Shown: positions 46,306 to 55,366, counted from the stretch's first letter. The stretch: DNA of 64,000 nt from an uncultured Ulvibacter sp. (GCA_913063405.1 CAJXZB010000003.1:87685-151684); one strand, 5' to 3'. Numbers and translations are program-made. Notes: generated from the sequence alone by a model not told the origin.

Positions 46306-46659
46306 ATGGCCATCGCGATCAAAATTTTTATAGCTTTTATTCATCTCTATATTCTATGGTTCGAAATGTTCGCATGGACCACAAGAGGGCGAAAAGTATT
46401 TAGAAACTTCCCAGCAGATCTTTTCGAAAAAACAAAGGTTATGGCGGCCAATCAAGGTTTGTACAATGGTTTTTTAGCTGCGGGGCTTATTTGGACTTTC
46501 TTTATTCAAGATGTAGAATGGCAAACCAATGTATCATTATTCTTTTTAATCTGCGTAGCCGTAGCAGGAATTTACGGAACTTTTACCACCAATAAGAAAA
46601 TATTTTTTGTGCAAGCATTGCCGGCCTTTCTGGCTATTTTATTGATTCTAGTCCAGTAG
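46306..46659 (+). CDS. DUF1304 family membrane protein
   Basis: A 117-residue protein with four hydrophobic segments; WFEMFAWTTRGRKVF and AANQGLYNGFLAAGLIW match the DUF1304 family. Function unknown. It starts 4 bases after the decayed gene ends, suggesting they were once an operon. Confidence 0.85.
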   Translation: MAIAIKIFIAFIHLYILWFEMFAWTTRGRKVFRNFPADLFEKTKVMAANQGLYNGFLAAGLIWTFFIQDVEWQTNVSLFFLICVAVAGIYGTFTTNKKIFFVQALPAFLAILLILVQ

Positions 46660-46749
46660 ATAGTTGTGACATATATTGACACACGTCATTATATAACCCT
46701 TTTCTTCCGCTGACTTAAAAGACACTTGAGAAACCGAAAACTCAAGACA

Positions 46750-47120
46750 ATGTATTTTAAAAAATTTATTTTATTTTTAATTATTTTGTTATTAGTAACT
46801 TCTTGTAATAAAAATAGCGACGATGAAGATGATCTTGGCCAAGAAGGCGACTTCGGGTCTATTACTTTCTATAAAAATGATCCTTTTCCTTGTAACACCA
46901 TTTCAATTAGCCTAACAAATTACAATGGTGATGTTTTGGTAGGAGAACCCAGTGGGACTGCTGTTGTTTCAGGAACACCATGTGTGACGTTGCAAATACC
47001 TTCACATCTTTAAATGTTCCTTACGGTGTTTACACTTTCTCCTATACTTGTGAGACACTTCCGGTAAACGGTAGATTAGGTGTGAATACGAACTGTTTTG
47101 TCATGCGGATGATTAACTAG
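46750..47120 (+). pseudogene. Frameshifted small lipoprotein
   Basis: The start at 46750 gives a lipoprotein signal (KKFILFLIILLLVTSC) and an acidic mature part. At about 46980 one base is missing (SGTP then CVTLQIPSHL, stop); the correct frame continues as CDVANTFTSLNVPYGVYTFS to RMIN and ends at 47120. The stop TAG overlaps the stop of the convergent gene in the palindrome CTAG. Confidence 0.75.
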
Positions 47121-47575
47121 GAGATCTTTGTTACACGAAACTCACCTCCATTAAAGATTAGCTGTGCTCCCTCCTTTTTTCCAATAAGAACCTGTCCTAT
47201 TGGAGATAGAGGGGATACGGCAAGGTATTTTTTTGAATCCACTTCTATGATACCTGCAGAAACACTTATAAAATACGTCTCCTTGGAAGTAAATATAAGA
47301 CTGCCCAAATGAGCAATATCCGTTTCAACATTGACATCTATTCTTTTAAGTAGTTGAAGTGTTTTTTCAACTTCATGTAACTGATTTCCTGCATTCTCCC
47401 GTTCGATTTGAAGCATCGCCCTACCCGTTTCATGCTTGTCTCCAGCACTACTTTTAGATTCCTCAAACAAGGATTCTTCAATTCCCTTTATGGATTGTTT
47501 TATTCTTTGGTGGCGTTCTTCGATCATTATAAAACATTCTTGAAGCAAAACCGATTTTAAATCTTTATTCGTCAT
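47117..47575 (-). CDS. GreA/GreB C-terminal-domain-like protein
   Basis: A 152-residue protein: a helical first half (residues about 1-85, with HETGRAMLQIERENAGNQL) and a C-terminal domain ending VSPLSPIGQVLIGKKEGAQLIF, the pattern of the GreA/GreB C-terminal fold that binds RNA polymerase. The acidic tip of true Gre factors is not obvious, so activity may differ. It overlaps mtgA by 4 bases (ATGA). Confidence 0.7.
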   Translation of the reverse strand: MTNKDLKSVLLQECFIMIEERHQRIKQSIKGIEESLFEESKSSAGDKHETGRAMLQIERENAGNQLHEVEKTLQLLKRIDVNVETDIAHLGSLIFTSKETYFISVSAGIIEVDSKKYLAVSPLSPIGQVLIGKKEGAQLIFNGGEFRVTKIS

Positions 47576-48258
47576 TTTGAAACAATTTCTGTGACGTTAA
47601 AAGTACCATAATTACGCATCTGTTTGACAATCCATGTTTTTCTACTCTCAATATATTTTGTGCGAGGAGACGCATTGTAGCTTCTAGGGTTGGGTAGGAT
47701 CGCTGCAATGGAAGCCGCCTCATATCGAGTAAGGTACTGAGCCTCTTTATTAAACCAAAATTGAGATGCAGCCTCTGCACCAAAAATACCATTTCCCATT
47801 TCGATACTATTAAGATACACTTCAAGAATTCGCTCTTTGCTCCATAAATTTTCAATGAGAAAAGTAAAATAGGTTTCGAGTCCTTTACGAAGCCAACTGC
47901 GTTCGGGCCATAAAAAAACATTCTTAGCGGTTTGCTGTGAAATAGTGCTTCCGCCTTTCATTGGCTTTCCAGCTTTATTTCCCCGATATGCTTTTTTAAT
48001 TGCCGTGTAATCGAATCCCCTATGCTTTGTAAAATTTTGATCCTCAGCGCAAATAACGGCCAATTGAATTTCAATAGAAATGGCATCCAAAGACTTCCAG
48101 CTATGTTTAGTTTCATGGGATTCATCCGCTTCAAAATAACGGATAGCCATTAAAGGAGTATACGGCACAGGAACGTATTTGTAGAGTAGTACCCAGAGTA
48201 CACTTAAAACCCCAAACCACAGAAGCGCCTTGACGAAAAAGCGAAAAAATCGTTTCAT
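47572..48258 (-). CDS. mtgA: Monofunctional biosynthetic peptidoglycan transglycosylase
   Basis: A 228-residue family GT51 enzyme that polymerises lipid II into glycan strands at the outer face of the inner membrane. One N-terminal membrane span, catalytic glutamate in AICAEDQNFTKHRGFDY, then GGSTISQQTAKNVFLWPERSW and EVYLNSIEMGNGIFGAEAAS. It overlaps both neighbours by 4 bases, forming a three-gene operon. Confidence 0.94.
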   Translation of the reverse strand: MKRFFRFFVKALLWFGVLSVLWVLLYKYVPVPYTPLMAIRYFEADESHETKHSWKSLDAISIEIQLAVICAEDQNFTKHRGFDYTAIKKAYRGNKAGKPMKGGSTISQQTAKNVFLWPERSWLRKGLETYFTFLIENLWSKERILEVYLNSIEMGNGIFGAEAASQFWFNKEAQYLTRYEAASIAAILPNPRSYNASPRTKYIESRKTWIVKQMRNYGTFNVTEIVSK

Positions 48259-49376
48259 TCAATACTTAGATTAGCAAGCTGTACTCCAATAGAACTACCA
48301 ATCGCCACGCCCATTCCGCCAAGTCTAACGCCACAACACACATGTTGAGAAAGACGCCTAACAATTGGTTTTTTTTGTTTGCCTACCCCCATAATGCCGC
48401 TCCATCGAGTATCTACCTCAAACGGTATATTTGGTAAAATTGTTGTGGAGAGCAGTTGTTCCAATCTATTTTGAACCAGTTGAGTAAGTCCAAATTTGGA
48501 GGTTTCTTCTGTTGTAAAATCCAAGTTACGCCCACCTCCAAAAAGAATTCTATCCTCAATGTTTCGAAAATAATAATATCCTTTATCCAAATGGAAAGTA
48601 CCCTTGATTTTAAGGTTTTTTATTGGTTTTGTAACTAAAACTTGTGCTCGAACAGGTGTCACATCTTCATCCAAAAACTGTTTGGCAAAACCATTTGTGG
48701 CAATCATTACTTGATTTACTGACAGCTCTTCCGCATTATTTAATTCGAGCGAAACTCTCGCCTTCTCTTCTGAAATAGAAGTGATCTCTGCATTGTTAAG
48801 AATGAGAATATTTGCCTCCGAAGCCTTTTTTATTAAACCTCGCATCATTTTTCCAGTATCAATTTGCCCTTCAAATTTGTTAAAAATAAGCTTTGGATGG
48901 ATGTTTTGAAATTCGAAGCTATTGTTTCCTATAGAAAATACTTCGGAATTGAAAACGGGAGAAAGCAATTGATTAACATATTTCATCTTATACTGACATT
49001 CTTGAAAGAGCGTTTTATCTTCTAGCCCGAACAGCTCGTATCCACCATTTTCTTGATAGTCTAGTTGAGTGTCGCCCAAAGTCCCTCGAAGCAATTGAAG
49101 TCCATTTAACCGGTCCTTAACGAGTTGCACCACCTCTTCTTCGGAATGTGATTCAAGGTCTTCGAGAATTTCAGATAAACTCCCAAAACAAGCAAATCCT
49201 GCATTTTTTGTACTTGCACCACTTGGAAGCATCCCTTTTTCAAAAACTACAATTTTACGTTTCGGAAATTTCTTCCGAAGTGAAAGAGCACAACTAAGTC
49301 CTACAATTCCACTACCAACAATGGCAAAATCGATATTGCAAAGCCAACTTTTTCGTTCCCAATATGAGAGATTCAT
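48255..49376 (-). CDS. FAD-dependent oxidoreductase (DAO family)
   Basis: A 373-residue flavoprotein. The FAD-binding loop is FAIVGSGIVGLSCALSLRKK at residues 16-35, followed by VVFEKGMLPSGASTKNAGFA and the C-terminal SGIMGVGKQKKPIVRRL. DAO-family enzymes oxidise amines or amino acids; substrate unknown. First gene of the operon with mtgA and the Gre-like gene. Confidence 0.86.
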   Translation of the reverse strand: MNLSYWERKSWLCNIDFAIVGSGIVGLSCALSLRKKFPKRKIVVFEKGMLPSGASTKNAGFACFGSLSEILEDLESHSEEEVVQLVKDRLNGLQLLRGTLGDTQLDYQENGGYELFGLEDKTLFQECQYKMKYVNQLLSPVFNSEVFSIGNNSFEFQNIHPKLIFNKFEGQIDTGKMMRGLIKKASEANILILNNAEITSISEEKARVSLELNNAEELSVNQVMIATNGFAKQFLDEDVTPVRAQVLVTKPIKNLKIKGTFHLDKGYYYFRNIEDRILFGGGRNLDFTTEETSKFGLTQLVQNRLEQLLSTTILPNIPFEVDTRWSGIMGVGKQKKPIVRRLSQHVCCGVRLGGMGVAIGSSIGVQLANLSIE

Positions 49377-49398
49377 AAAATTAATCTATTAAGTAAAG

Positions 49399-49457
49399 TT
49401 CAAAAAGAAAGCACCAAATTCCAAAGGAATCAATCTCTTTTTGGAATTTGGCGCTTG
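49399..49457 (-). terminator. Terminator after accC
   Basis: On the minus strand AAGCGCCAAATTCCAAA pairs with TTTGGAATTTGGTGCTT (one G-T), followed by TCTTTTTG. It separates accC from the FAD oxidoreductase operon. Confidence 0.8.
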
Positions 49458-49478
49458 CGATACGTGTATTGGAAAAGC

Positions 49479-50831
49479 TTACTCTTCCTCTGGTTCGTTC
49501 ATTTGCCAGTCATTCATAAAGGCAGTTGTATAATTTCCCTCTACATACGCGGGGTCATCCATCAATTGTCTATGAAAAGGAATAGTTGTTTTTACACCTT
49601 CAATAACGAATTCATCCAAAGCTCTTTTCATCTTATTAATTGCCTCTTCACGTGTTTGCGCTGTGGTAATTAACTTTGCAATCATCGAATCATAATTTGG
49701 AGGGATGGTATATCCAGCGTATACATGTGTGTCTAAGCGAACCCCATGGCCTCCTGGCGCATGTAAAACCGTTATTTTTCCAGGCGATGGACGAAAATCA
49801 TTATAAGGATCCTCAGCATTAATACGACATTCTATTGAGTGTAAATTGGGTGTATAGTTTTTACCAGAAATTGGTACACCTGCTGCCACAAGAATTTGTT
49901 CCCGTATTAAGTCAAAATCTATCACTTGTTCCGTTATAGGGTGCTCTACCTGAATACGCGTATTCATTTCCATAAAATAGAAATTACGATGCTTGTCTAC
50001 CAAAAACTCGACAGTACCAGCACCTTCATATTTTATATATTCTGAAGCTAAAACAGCCGCCCGACCCATGTCTTCACGCAATTTATCCGTCATATACGGA
50101 CTTGGAGTCTCCTCAGTTAATTTCTGATGACGTCTTTGAATAGAACAATCTCTTTCACTTAAGTGACATGCTCGTCCTGTACTATCACCTACAATTTGAA
50201 TCTCAATATGTCTTGGTTCTTCTATAAGCTTCTCCATATACATATCGTCATTTCCAAAAGCCGCTTTGCTTTCTTGTCTTGCCGACTCCCATGCATCTTG
50301 AAGTTCATCTGCTTTCCAAACGGCTCGCATTCCTTTACCGCCTCCACCCGCACTAGCCTTCAGCATTACAGGATACCCCGTTGCCTTTACCACTTTTTTA
50401 CAAGTTGCAAAATCGGGAATCACACCTTCACTACCAGGAACACAAGGAACCCCAGCTTCAATCATTGTGGTTTTGGCCATTGCCTTATCACCCATTCTAT
50501 CAATCATATCAGGGGAGGCCCCAATGAACTTAATATTGTGCTCATCACATATTTTCGAAAATTTGGCATTCTCTGATAGGAATCCATATCCCGGATGAAT
50601 AGCATCTGCATTGGTTATTTCGGCCGCCGCGATAATATTCGAAATCTTTAAATAACTTTCACTACTAGCTGCCGGTCCAATACAAACAGCCTCGTCTGCA
50701 AACCGAACGTGCAGACTTTCTTCATCTGCTTTTGAGTAAACTGCGACAGTTTTAATTCCCATCTCTTTACAAGTTCGGATAACTCGTAGTGCAATTTCTC
50801 CCCTATTTGCTATTAATATCTTTTTAAACAT
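49479..50831 (-). CDS. accC: Biotin carboxylase subunit of acetyl-CoA carboxylase
   Basis: A 450-residue ATP-grasp enzyme that carboxylates biotin on Acc[18 protein letters not shown] opens the protein, [15 protein letters not shown] is the glycine-rich loop and [15 protein letters not shown] is the carboxylase core. The start was set at 50831, where the conserved MFKKILIA begins. It follows accB by about 91 bases. Confidence 0.97.
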   Translation of the reverse strand: MFKKILIANRGEIALRVIRTCKEMGIKTVAVYSKADEESLHVRFADEAVCIGPAASSESYLKISNIIAAAEITNADAIHPGYGFLSENAKFSKICDEHNIKFIGASPDMIDRMGDKAMAKTTMIEAGVPCVPGSEGVIPDFATCKKVVKATGYPVMLKASAGGGGKGMRAVWKADELQDAWESARQESKAAFGNDDMYMEKLIEEPRHIEIQIVGDSTGRACHLSERDCSIQRRHQKLTEETPSPYMTDKLREDMGRAAVLASEYIKYEGAGTVEFLVDKHRNFYFMEMNTRIQVEHPITEQVIDFDLIREQILVAAGVPISGKNYTPNLHSIECRINAEDPYNDFRPSPGKITVLHAPGGHGVRLDTHVYAGYTIPPNYDSMIAKLITTAQTREEAINKMKRALDEFVIEGVKTTIPFHRQLMDDPAYVEGNYTTAFMNDWQMNEPEEE

Positions 50832-50922
50832 ACTTTCTAAAATTTCAAAACTCAAACTCTTAACTGATCTATATTGACCTGCAATTCCGAAGAACCGAAA
50901 GAACTGAATATAAGATTATTAC

Positions 50923-51408
50923 TTAAGATGGATCTACCAAGAATAAGGGCTGATCGAATTCTACCGGAGAGGCATCGTCGACAAGTATTTTTACAATTTT
51001 ACCTGAAACTTCACTTTCAATTTCGTTAAAAAGCTTCATCGCTTCAATAACACAAAGTACGTCTCCTGTTCCTATACTAGAACCAACCTCAACAAACATT
51101 GGCTTATCCGGAGACGGCTTGCGATAAAAAGTTCCAATTATTGGAGATTTTATCGTTATATATTTTGAATCATCATCCGAAGATTCGGCTGTTGCCGCCG
51201 GAGCTGCTGCCTCAGCTTGAGGTGCCGCAACTATTTGTTGTTGAGGAGCAGCCATAGCTGGCATTTGCTGAATATAAGTTGTTTCGCCTTTTTGATCTTC
51301 TCTTCCGGTTCTAATGGTGATCTTTATATCTTCCATTTCCAGTTTTACTTCACTGGCTCCCGATTTAGCCACAAACTTGATTAGATTCTGAATGTCTTTT
51401 AAGTCCAT
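50923..51408 (-). CDS. accB: Biotin carboxyl carrier protein of acetyl-CoA carboxylase
   Basis: A 161-residue carrier. The biotin site is K125 in [12 protein letters not shown]; before it is an Ala/Pro/Gln-rich linker (about residues 45-80) and an N-terminal domain. It lies 30 bases after fabH and before accC, as is usual in this phylum. Confidence 0.97.
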   Translation of the reverse strand: MDLKDIQNLIKFVAKSGASEVKLEMEDIKITIRTGREDQKGETTYIQQMPAMAAPQQQIVAAPQAEAAAPAATAESSDDDSKYITIKSPIIGTFYRKPSPDKPMFVEVGSSIGTGDVLCVIEAMKLFNEIESEVSGKIVKILVDDASPVEFDQPLFLVDPS

Positions 51409-51438
51409 ATTTTTTAATTTAAATCTCTTAGTTAGTTA

Positions 51439-52437
51439 TTATTCCGGATCATAGGCCCATTTAACATAGACGGCACCCCAAGTAAAGCCACCTCCGAAAG
51501 CCGCAAACATTAAATTATCTCCTTTTTTAAGGTGTTTTTCATAATCCCATAAACATAAAGGCAACGTAGCTGATGTTGTATTTCCATATTTATGAATATT
51601 GATCATTACCTTATCTTCTGGTAAATTCATTCGACGAGCAGCGGCATCAATAATTCTTTTGTTGGCTTGATGTGGCACGAGCCATTGAACGTCCTCTCCT
51701 TTAAGGTTATTAGCCAACATCACTTTTTCACAAACATCGGCCATATTTGAAACTGCAAATTTGAAAACAGTCTTTCCATCTTGAAAAACATAGTGTTGTT
51801 TATTAGTAACCGTTTCTACTGAAGCTGGTAACAAGGATCCGCCTGCATCAATTTTAAGATGTGGTCTCCCAATACCATCCGTTCTTAAATATTCGTCCTG
51901 AACACCCAGTCCTTCGGTATTAGGTTCGAAAAGAACCGCACCTCCTCCATCGCCAAAAATGATGCTCGTCGTTCTGTCTTCATAATCTAATATGGATGAC
52001 ATTTTATCGGCTCCTAGAAGCAGTACCTTTTTATATTTTCCAGACTCAATATATCTTGCCGCGGTTGACATTCCAAAGAGAAAACTTGAGCAAGCAGCGA
52101 CGAGGTCAAAAGAAAAAGCGTTTACAGCTCCTATTTGGGTTGCTACGTACACACCTGTTGCTGCGACCGGCATATCGGGTGTGGCTGTCGCCATTATCAC
52201 CATGTCAATATCCTTTGGGTTGGTATTACTTTTTTTAAGAAGGTTTTTAGCTGCCTCAATAGCAAGGTAAGAAGTTCCCTTGTCTTTGTCTTGTAAAATT
52301 CTACGCTCTTTAATTCCGGTACGGGTCGTGATCCATTCGTCATTGGTGTCCATCATTGTCTCCAGAATCTGATTGGTCAAAACGTAGTCTGGAACATAGC
52401 CCCCTACAGCGGTAATAGCTGCTGTGATGTTACTCAT
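51439..52437 (-). CDS. fabH: 3-oxoacyl-[acyl-carrier-protein] synthase III
   Basis: A 332-residue condensing enzyme starting fatty acid synthesis from acyl-CoA and malonyl-ACP. The Cys-His-Asn triad is C116 (AACSSFLFG), the histidine of VPHQANKRII and the asparagine of KYGNTTSATLPL. It begins the fabH-accB-accC unit. Confidence 0.97.
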   Translation of the reverse strand: MSNITAAITAVGGYVPDYVLTNQILETMMDTNDEWITTRTGIKERRILQDKDKGTSYLAIEAAKNLLKKSNTNPKDIDMVIMATATPDMPVAATGVYVATQIGAVNAFSFDLVAACSSFLFGMSTAARYIESGKYKKVLLLGADKMSSILDYEDRTTSIIFGDGGGAVLFEPNTEGLGVQDEYLRTDGIGRPHLKIDAGGSLLPASVETVTNKQHYVFQDGKTVFKFAVSNMADVCEKVMLANNLKGEDVQWLVPHQANKRIIDAAARRMNLPEDKVMINIHKYGNTTSATLPLCLWDYEKHLKKGDNLMFAAFGGGFTWGAVYVKWAYDPE

Positions 52438-52544
52438 AAACTTGAATTAAATTCACAAAAAGAGGTCAAAAATCCTCTAAAAGGAACGAAAATTACTAAA
52501 TTTTAATCAATAACGTGCAAAATAGCCTCGTTTTTAATTTTTAA

Positions 52545-52580
52545 AAAACAAAAAACTCTCACAGTGAATGTGAGAGTTTA
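52545..52580 (-). terminator. Terminator after rpmF
   Basis: On the minus strand AAACTCTCAC pairs with GTGAGAGTTT around ATTCACT, followed by TTTGTTTTTT. It ends the DUF177-rpmF unit before fabH. Confidence 0.88.
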
Positions 52581-52600
52581 TATTTTGAAAGAAAATATGA

Positions 52601-52798
52601 CTATGCTTCTACCTCTTCAGTAGCATCAATAACAATCTGTCCACGATAGTATAATTTTCCTTCGTGCCAGTGTGCTCTGTGATATAAGTGCGACTCTCCT
52701 GTTGTAGGGTCTGTTGCAACCTGAGGTGCAATCGCTTTGTAATGTGTTCTTCTTTTATCTCTTCTCGTTTTCGAGATTTTTCTTTTAGGATGTGCCAT
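52601..52798 (-). CDS. rpmF: 50S ribosomal protein L32
   Basis: A 65-residue basic ribosomal protein. [16 protein letters not shown] is the conserved start and HLYHRAHW the central motif. The zinc-binding cysteines of the C+ form are absent, so it is the zinc-independent form. It lies 9 bases after the DUF177 gene. Confidence 0.97.
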   Translation of the reverse strand: MAHPKRKISKTRRDKRRTHYKAIAPQVATDPTTGESHLYHRAHWHEGKLYYRGQIVIDATEEVEA

Positions 52799-52807
52799 TA
52801 CTATATA

Positions 52808-53350
52808 TTATTTGTCCGTTAATAGTTTTTTTAATGTGTCCCACCGTGGGTCAATATCACCCTTAGAATCATCTTTATCATCAATTCCTTTTGGGCTTAA
52901 TTCTTCAAGTTTATCAAGTATATCACTTTTTAAAGTGCCATCTTCAATACCCGGATGAATTCTGCGACTTGGTAACCCCAAGACTATAGACTCATATATA
53001 TACTGTTGAATATTCACTTCATAACTTCCATGAGGTAGAATTAGTAAGTCCTCATTTTCATTATTAAAAGCGTCACCAAACTTTACAACAAAGTGATAAT
53101 CTCCAGAAACATCCTGATTATAGGGTTCGTTGGTAATATCACAATTGACATTTACATGTCCTTTGAAAAACAATGTAAACTCAAGTAAAGTGGTCTTTTT
53201 ATTCAGCAATATATCGAGATTAATGACAGCGTCATTAAATTCGTCATACTCAAAATGCTCAAAGAACGATTTTTTAATTTCAAAATTAAACCGGTGTTCG
53301 TCTAATTTTAATCCCACAAAGGGAATGGTAAATTCTTTCAATTCCTTCAT
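52808..53350 (-). CDS. DUF177 (YceD-like) protein
   Basis: A 180-residue protein upstream of rpmF, as in most bacteria; members have been linked to 23S rRNA processing or ribosome assembly. VNCDITNEPYNQDVSGDYHF and the C-terminal PRWDTLKKL are family-like; the cysteine pattern of other members is reduced. The start was set at the methionine of MKELKEFTIPFVGL. Confidence 0.85.
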   Translation of the reverse strand: MKELKEFTIPFVGLKLDEHRFNFEIKKSFFEHFEYDEFNDAVINLDILLNKKTTLLEFTLFFKGHVNVNCDITNEPYNQDVSGDYHFVVKFGDAFNNENEDLLILPHGSYEVNIQQYIYESIVLGLPSRRIHPGIEDGTLKSDILDKLEELSPKGIDDKDDSKGDIDPRWDTLKKLLTDK

Positions 53351-53395
53351 ATTCCCACCTAATTTTTCTACCCAACCTTGCAATTAAGGCGGGTG

Positions 53396-53423
53396 CAAAG
53401 ATAAAAAATTATTTCAATAGCAA
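53396..53423 (-). promoter_or_regulatory. Promoter of the DUF177-rpmF unit
   Basis: Minus-strand TTG (53421-53423), 17-base spacer and TATCTTTG (53396-53403) match the consensus, about 46 bases upstream of the DUF177 start. Confidence 0.6.
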
Positions 53424-53432
53424 ATTATTTTA

Positions 53433-54494
53433 TCAATTCTTTTTTACAAAGGGTTTTTTTCTATTTATTTTCAACGGATTGCTTGAAAATTCGAGGTGCT
53501 CTTTTCTTGTCTCAAAAATCCTAATCGCGCTAAAAACAGCCGCTTGAAAAGAATCAAAATTTGCAATGTTCTTTCCAGCGATGTCATAGGCAGTACCATG
53601 ATCCGGCGAAGTTCTAACCTTATTGAGGCCAGCTGTAAAATTAACACCAGAGCCGAATGCCAAAGTCTTAAACGGAATTAAACCTTGATCGTGATAAGAA
53701 GCAATTACAACATCAAAATTTTTATAATTCCCAGAGCCAAAAAAACTATCGGCTGCATAGGGACCTAAAATCATTTTTCCATTGTTCCTAATATTGTCTA
53801 ATGCTGGCCTTAAAATTTTATCATCTTCATCTCCAATTACACCGTTATCTCCATTATGAGGATTAATTCCTAGGACCGCAATTTTTGGTTTCTCAATTCC
53901 AAAATCTTGAACCAACGTATGATGAATAGTGTTGATTTTTTTGTCGATTAATTCTCTGGTGATATTGCTAACAACATCTTTTACCGCTACGTGATCCGTT
54001 AGCAGCCCAACACGTAAAGTTTCAGAAATCATCAACATCAAACTATCTCCTTCCAATTCTTTGGCGAGGAAATCCGTATGACCTGGAAAATTAAAACTTT
54101 CGGATTGTACATTGGACTTATTAATTGGTGCAGTAACCAGGACATCTACTCGAGAATCTTTTAAAGCCAAAACGGCCGCCGTCAAAGATTTTATAGCATA
54201 AACACCTATGATTTCCTCTTCCTTTCCGAAATTGATATCTACAGGCTCTTTCCAAACATTAAAGACGTTTATTTTTTTGGGGAGTATATCTTCGAGGCGA
54301 TCAATACCGTGGAGGTTAATATCCACTCCATACGCCTTCTTAAAAAAAGAAAGAAGCTTAACTGAAGCAAATATGACTGGGGTACAAAATTCCAACATCC
54401 TGGCATCCTGAAATGTCTTCAAAACAATTTCGCTCCCTATGCCATTCAAATCTCCAATAGAAATTCCCACGATTATTTTATCCCGATTACTCAT
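53433..54494 (-). CDS. pdxA: 4-hydroxythreonine-4-phosphate dehydrogenase
   Basis: A 353-residue NAD-dependent enzyme of pyridoxal phosphate synthesis. VGISIGDLNGIGSEIVLKTF opens the protein, TAPINKSNVQS and FPGHTDFLAKEL form the active site, and YHDQGLIPFK and RTSPDHGTAYDIAG carry metal ligands. The start was set at 54494, because extending to 54557 would run over the ribE promoter and start codon. Confidence 0.95.
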   Translation of the reverse strand: MSNRDKIIVGISIGDLNGIGSEIVLKTFQDARMLEFCTPVIFASVKLLSFFKKAYGVDINLHGIDRLEDILPKKINVFNVWKEPVDINFGKEEEIIGVYAIKSLTAAVLALKDSRVDVLVTAPINKSNVQSESFNFPGHTDFLAKELEGDSLMLMISETLRVGLLTDHVAVKDVVSNITRELIDKKINTIHHTLVQDFGIEKPKIAVLGINPHNGDNGVIGDEDDKILRPALDNIRNNGKMILGPYAADSFFGSGNYKNFDVVIASYHDQGLIPFKTLAFGSGVNFTAGLNKVRTSPDHGTAYDIAGKNIANFDSFQAAVFSAIRIFETRKEHLEFSSNPLKINRKKPFVKKN

Positions 54495-54496
54495 TC

Positions 54497-54529
54497 TTGC
54501 TGTGATACTTTTTTTAATTATTACTTTTG
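54497..54529 (+). promoter_or_regulatory. Candidate promoter for ribE
   Basis: TTG at 54497-54499 and TACTTTTG at 54522-54529 with a 22-base spacer; the ribE ATG is 27 bases after the -7 element. Confidence 0.55.
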
Positions 54530-54534
54530 TAGCA

Positions 54535-54542
54535 CAAATGTA
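54535..54542 (-). promoter_or_regulatory. Candidate -7 element for pdxA
   Basis: Minus-strand TACATTTG, 41 bases upstream of the pdxA start and only 5 bases from the ribE -7 element. No clear TTG at -33. Confidence 0.5.
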
Positions 54543-54555
54543 ATTAAATGTATTC

Positions 54556-55146
54556 ATGTTTACGGGAATAATTGAGTCTATTGGGGAAATTGATGCACTG
54601 GTTAAGGAGGGCGAAAACCTTCACATAACTGTTAATAGTGATTTGACGGACGAACTTAAAATAGATCAAAGCGTATCTCACAATGGCATTTGCTTAACAG
54701 TGGTTTCCCTAAATACTGGAAGTTATGTGGTTACTGCAATCAAAGAAACTCTTGACAAAACCAATCTTAAAAACCTTATTGCGGGTTCTAGGGTTAATCT
54801 TGAGAGGGCTATGAAGCTAGGTGATAGGCTTGACGGCCATTTGGTACAAGGTCATGTTGATGAGGTTGGAGTTTGCACTTCCATAGAGAATATGGACGGA
54901 AGTTGGTTGTTTACGTTTCAATATAACGAATCCTCTGGAAATATTACAATTGAAAAAGGTTCTATAACTGTAAACGGAGTTAGTCTTACAGTAATTAATT
55001 CAAAGAAAAACGAATTCAGTGTTGCGGTTATACCATATACTTATGCGTACACAAACTTCAAACAAATAAAATTGGGAGATGCGGTAAATTTGGAGTTTGA
55101 TCTAATTGGAAAGTACCTAAAACGACTTAGTCTAGAGTATTCTTAA
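54556..55146 (+). CDS. ribE: Riboflavin synthase, alpha chain
   Basis: A 196-residue enzyme making riboflavin from two molecules of lumazine. The two similar lumazine-binding halves start MFTGIIESIGEI and GHLVQGHVDEVG, with HNGICLTVV and VNGVSLTVI at corresponding positions. No FMN riboswitch is visible in the short leader. The 3' end overlaps the convergent PID-CTERM gene by 20 bases. Confidence 0.96.
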   Translation: MFTGIIESIGEIDALVKEGENLHITVNSDLTDELKIDQSVSHNGICLTVVSLNTGSYVVTAIKETLDKTNLKNLIAGSRVNLERAMKLGDRLDGHLVQGHVDEVGVCTSIENMDGSWLFTFQYNESSGNITIEKGSITVNGVSLTVINSKKNEFSVAVIPYTYAYTNFKQIKLGDAVNLEFDLIGKYLKRLSLEYS

Positions 55147-55366
55147 CTCGGTATTGTTTGCAAGCAACATAACAACCATACGCCAATCCTAAAGCTACAA
55201 GAATCAATAAATTGTCATCAATAGGCAACTCAGGGCCTCGCTGATTGGTAGGGGCTGGTGGTCCTGAACTGCCAGCATTGGCTTGTCCAAAGACCATAGT
55301 ACTTGTTAAAAAAAACAGTACCGCAGGGGCTGATATTTTTATCTTTTTCACGATTTGGGGTCGCAT
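55127..55366 (-). CDS. PID-CTERM sorting-domain small protein
   Basis: A 79-residue protein: signal peptide ending near VFGQANA, a short proline/glycine-rich stretch (GPPAPTNQRGPE), then PIDDNLLILVALGLAYGCYV and a basic end (CKQYRVKN). PID followed by a hydrophobic span and basic tail is the pattern of PID-CTERM sorting domains of Bacteroidota, analogous to PEP-CTERM. The mature part outside the sorting tail is only about 25 residues. No sorting enzyme is in the window. Confidence 0.78.
   Translation of the reverse strand: MRPQIVKKIKISAPAVLFFLTSTMVFGQANAGSSGPPAPTNQRGPELPIDDNLLILVALGLAYGCYVACKQYRVKNTLD

Noticed and set aside
54497..54556. FMN riboswitch ahead of ribE
   Set aside because: The leader after the predicted transcription start is only about 20 bases, far too short for an RFN element.
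53433..54557. Longer start for pdxA at 54557
   Set aside because: It would overlap the ribE start and promoters; the conserved N-terminus begins at 54494.
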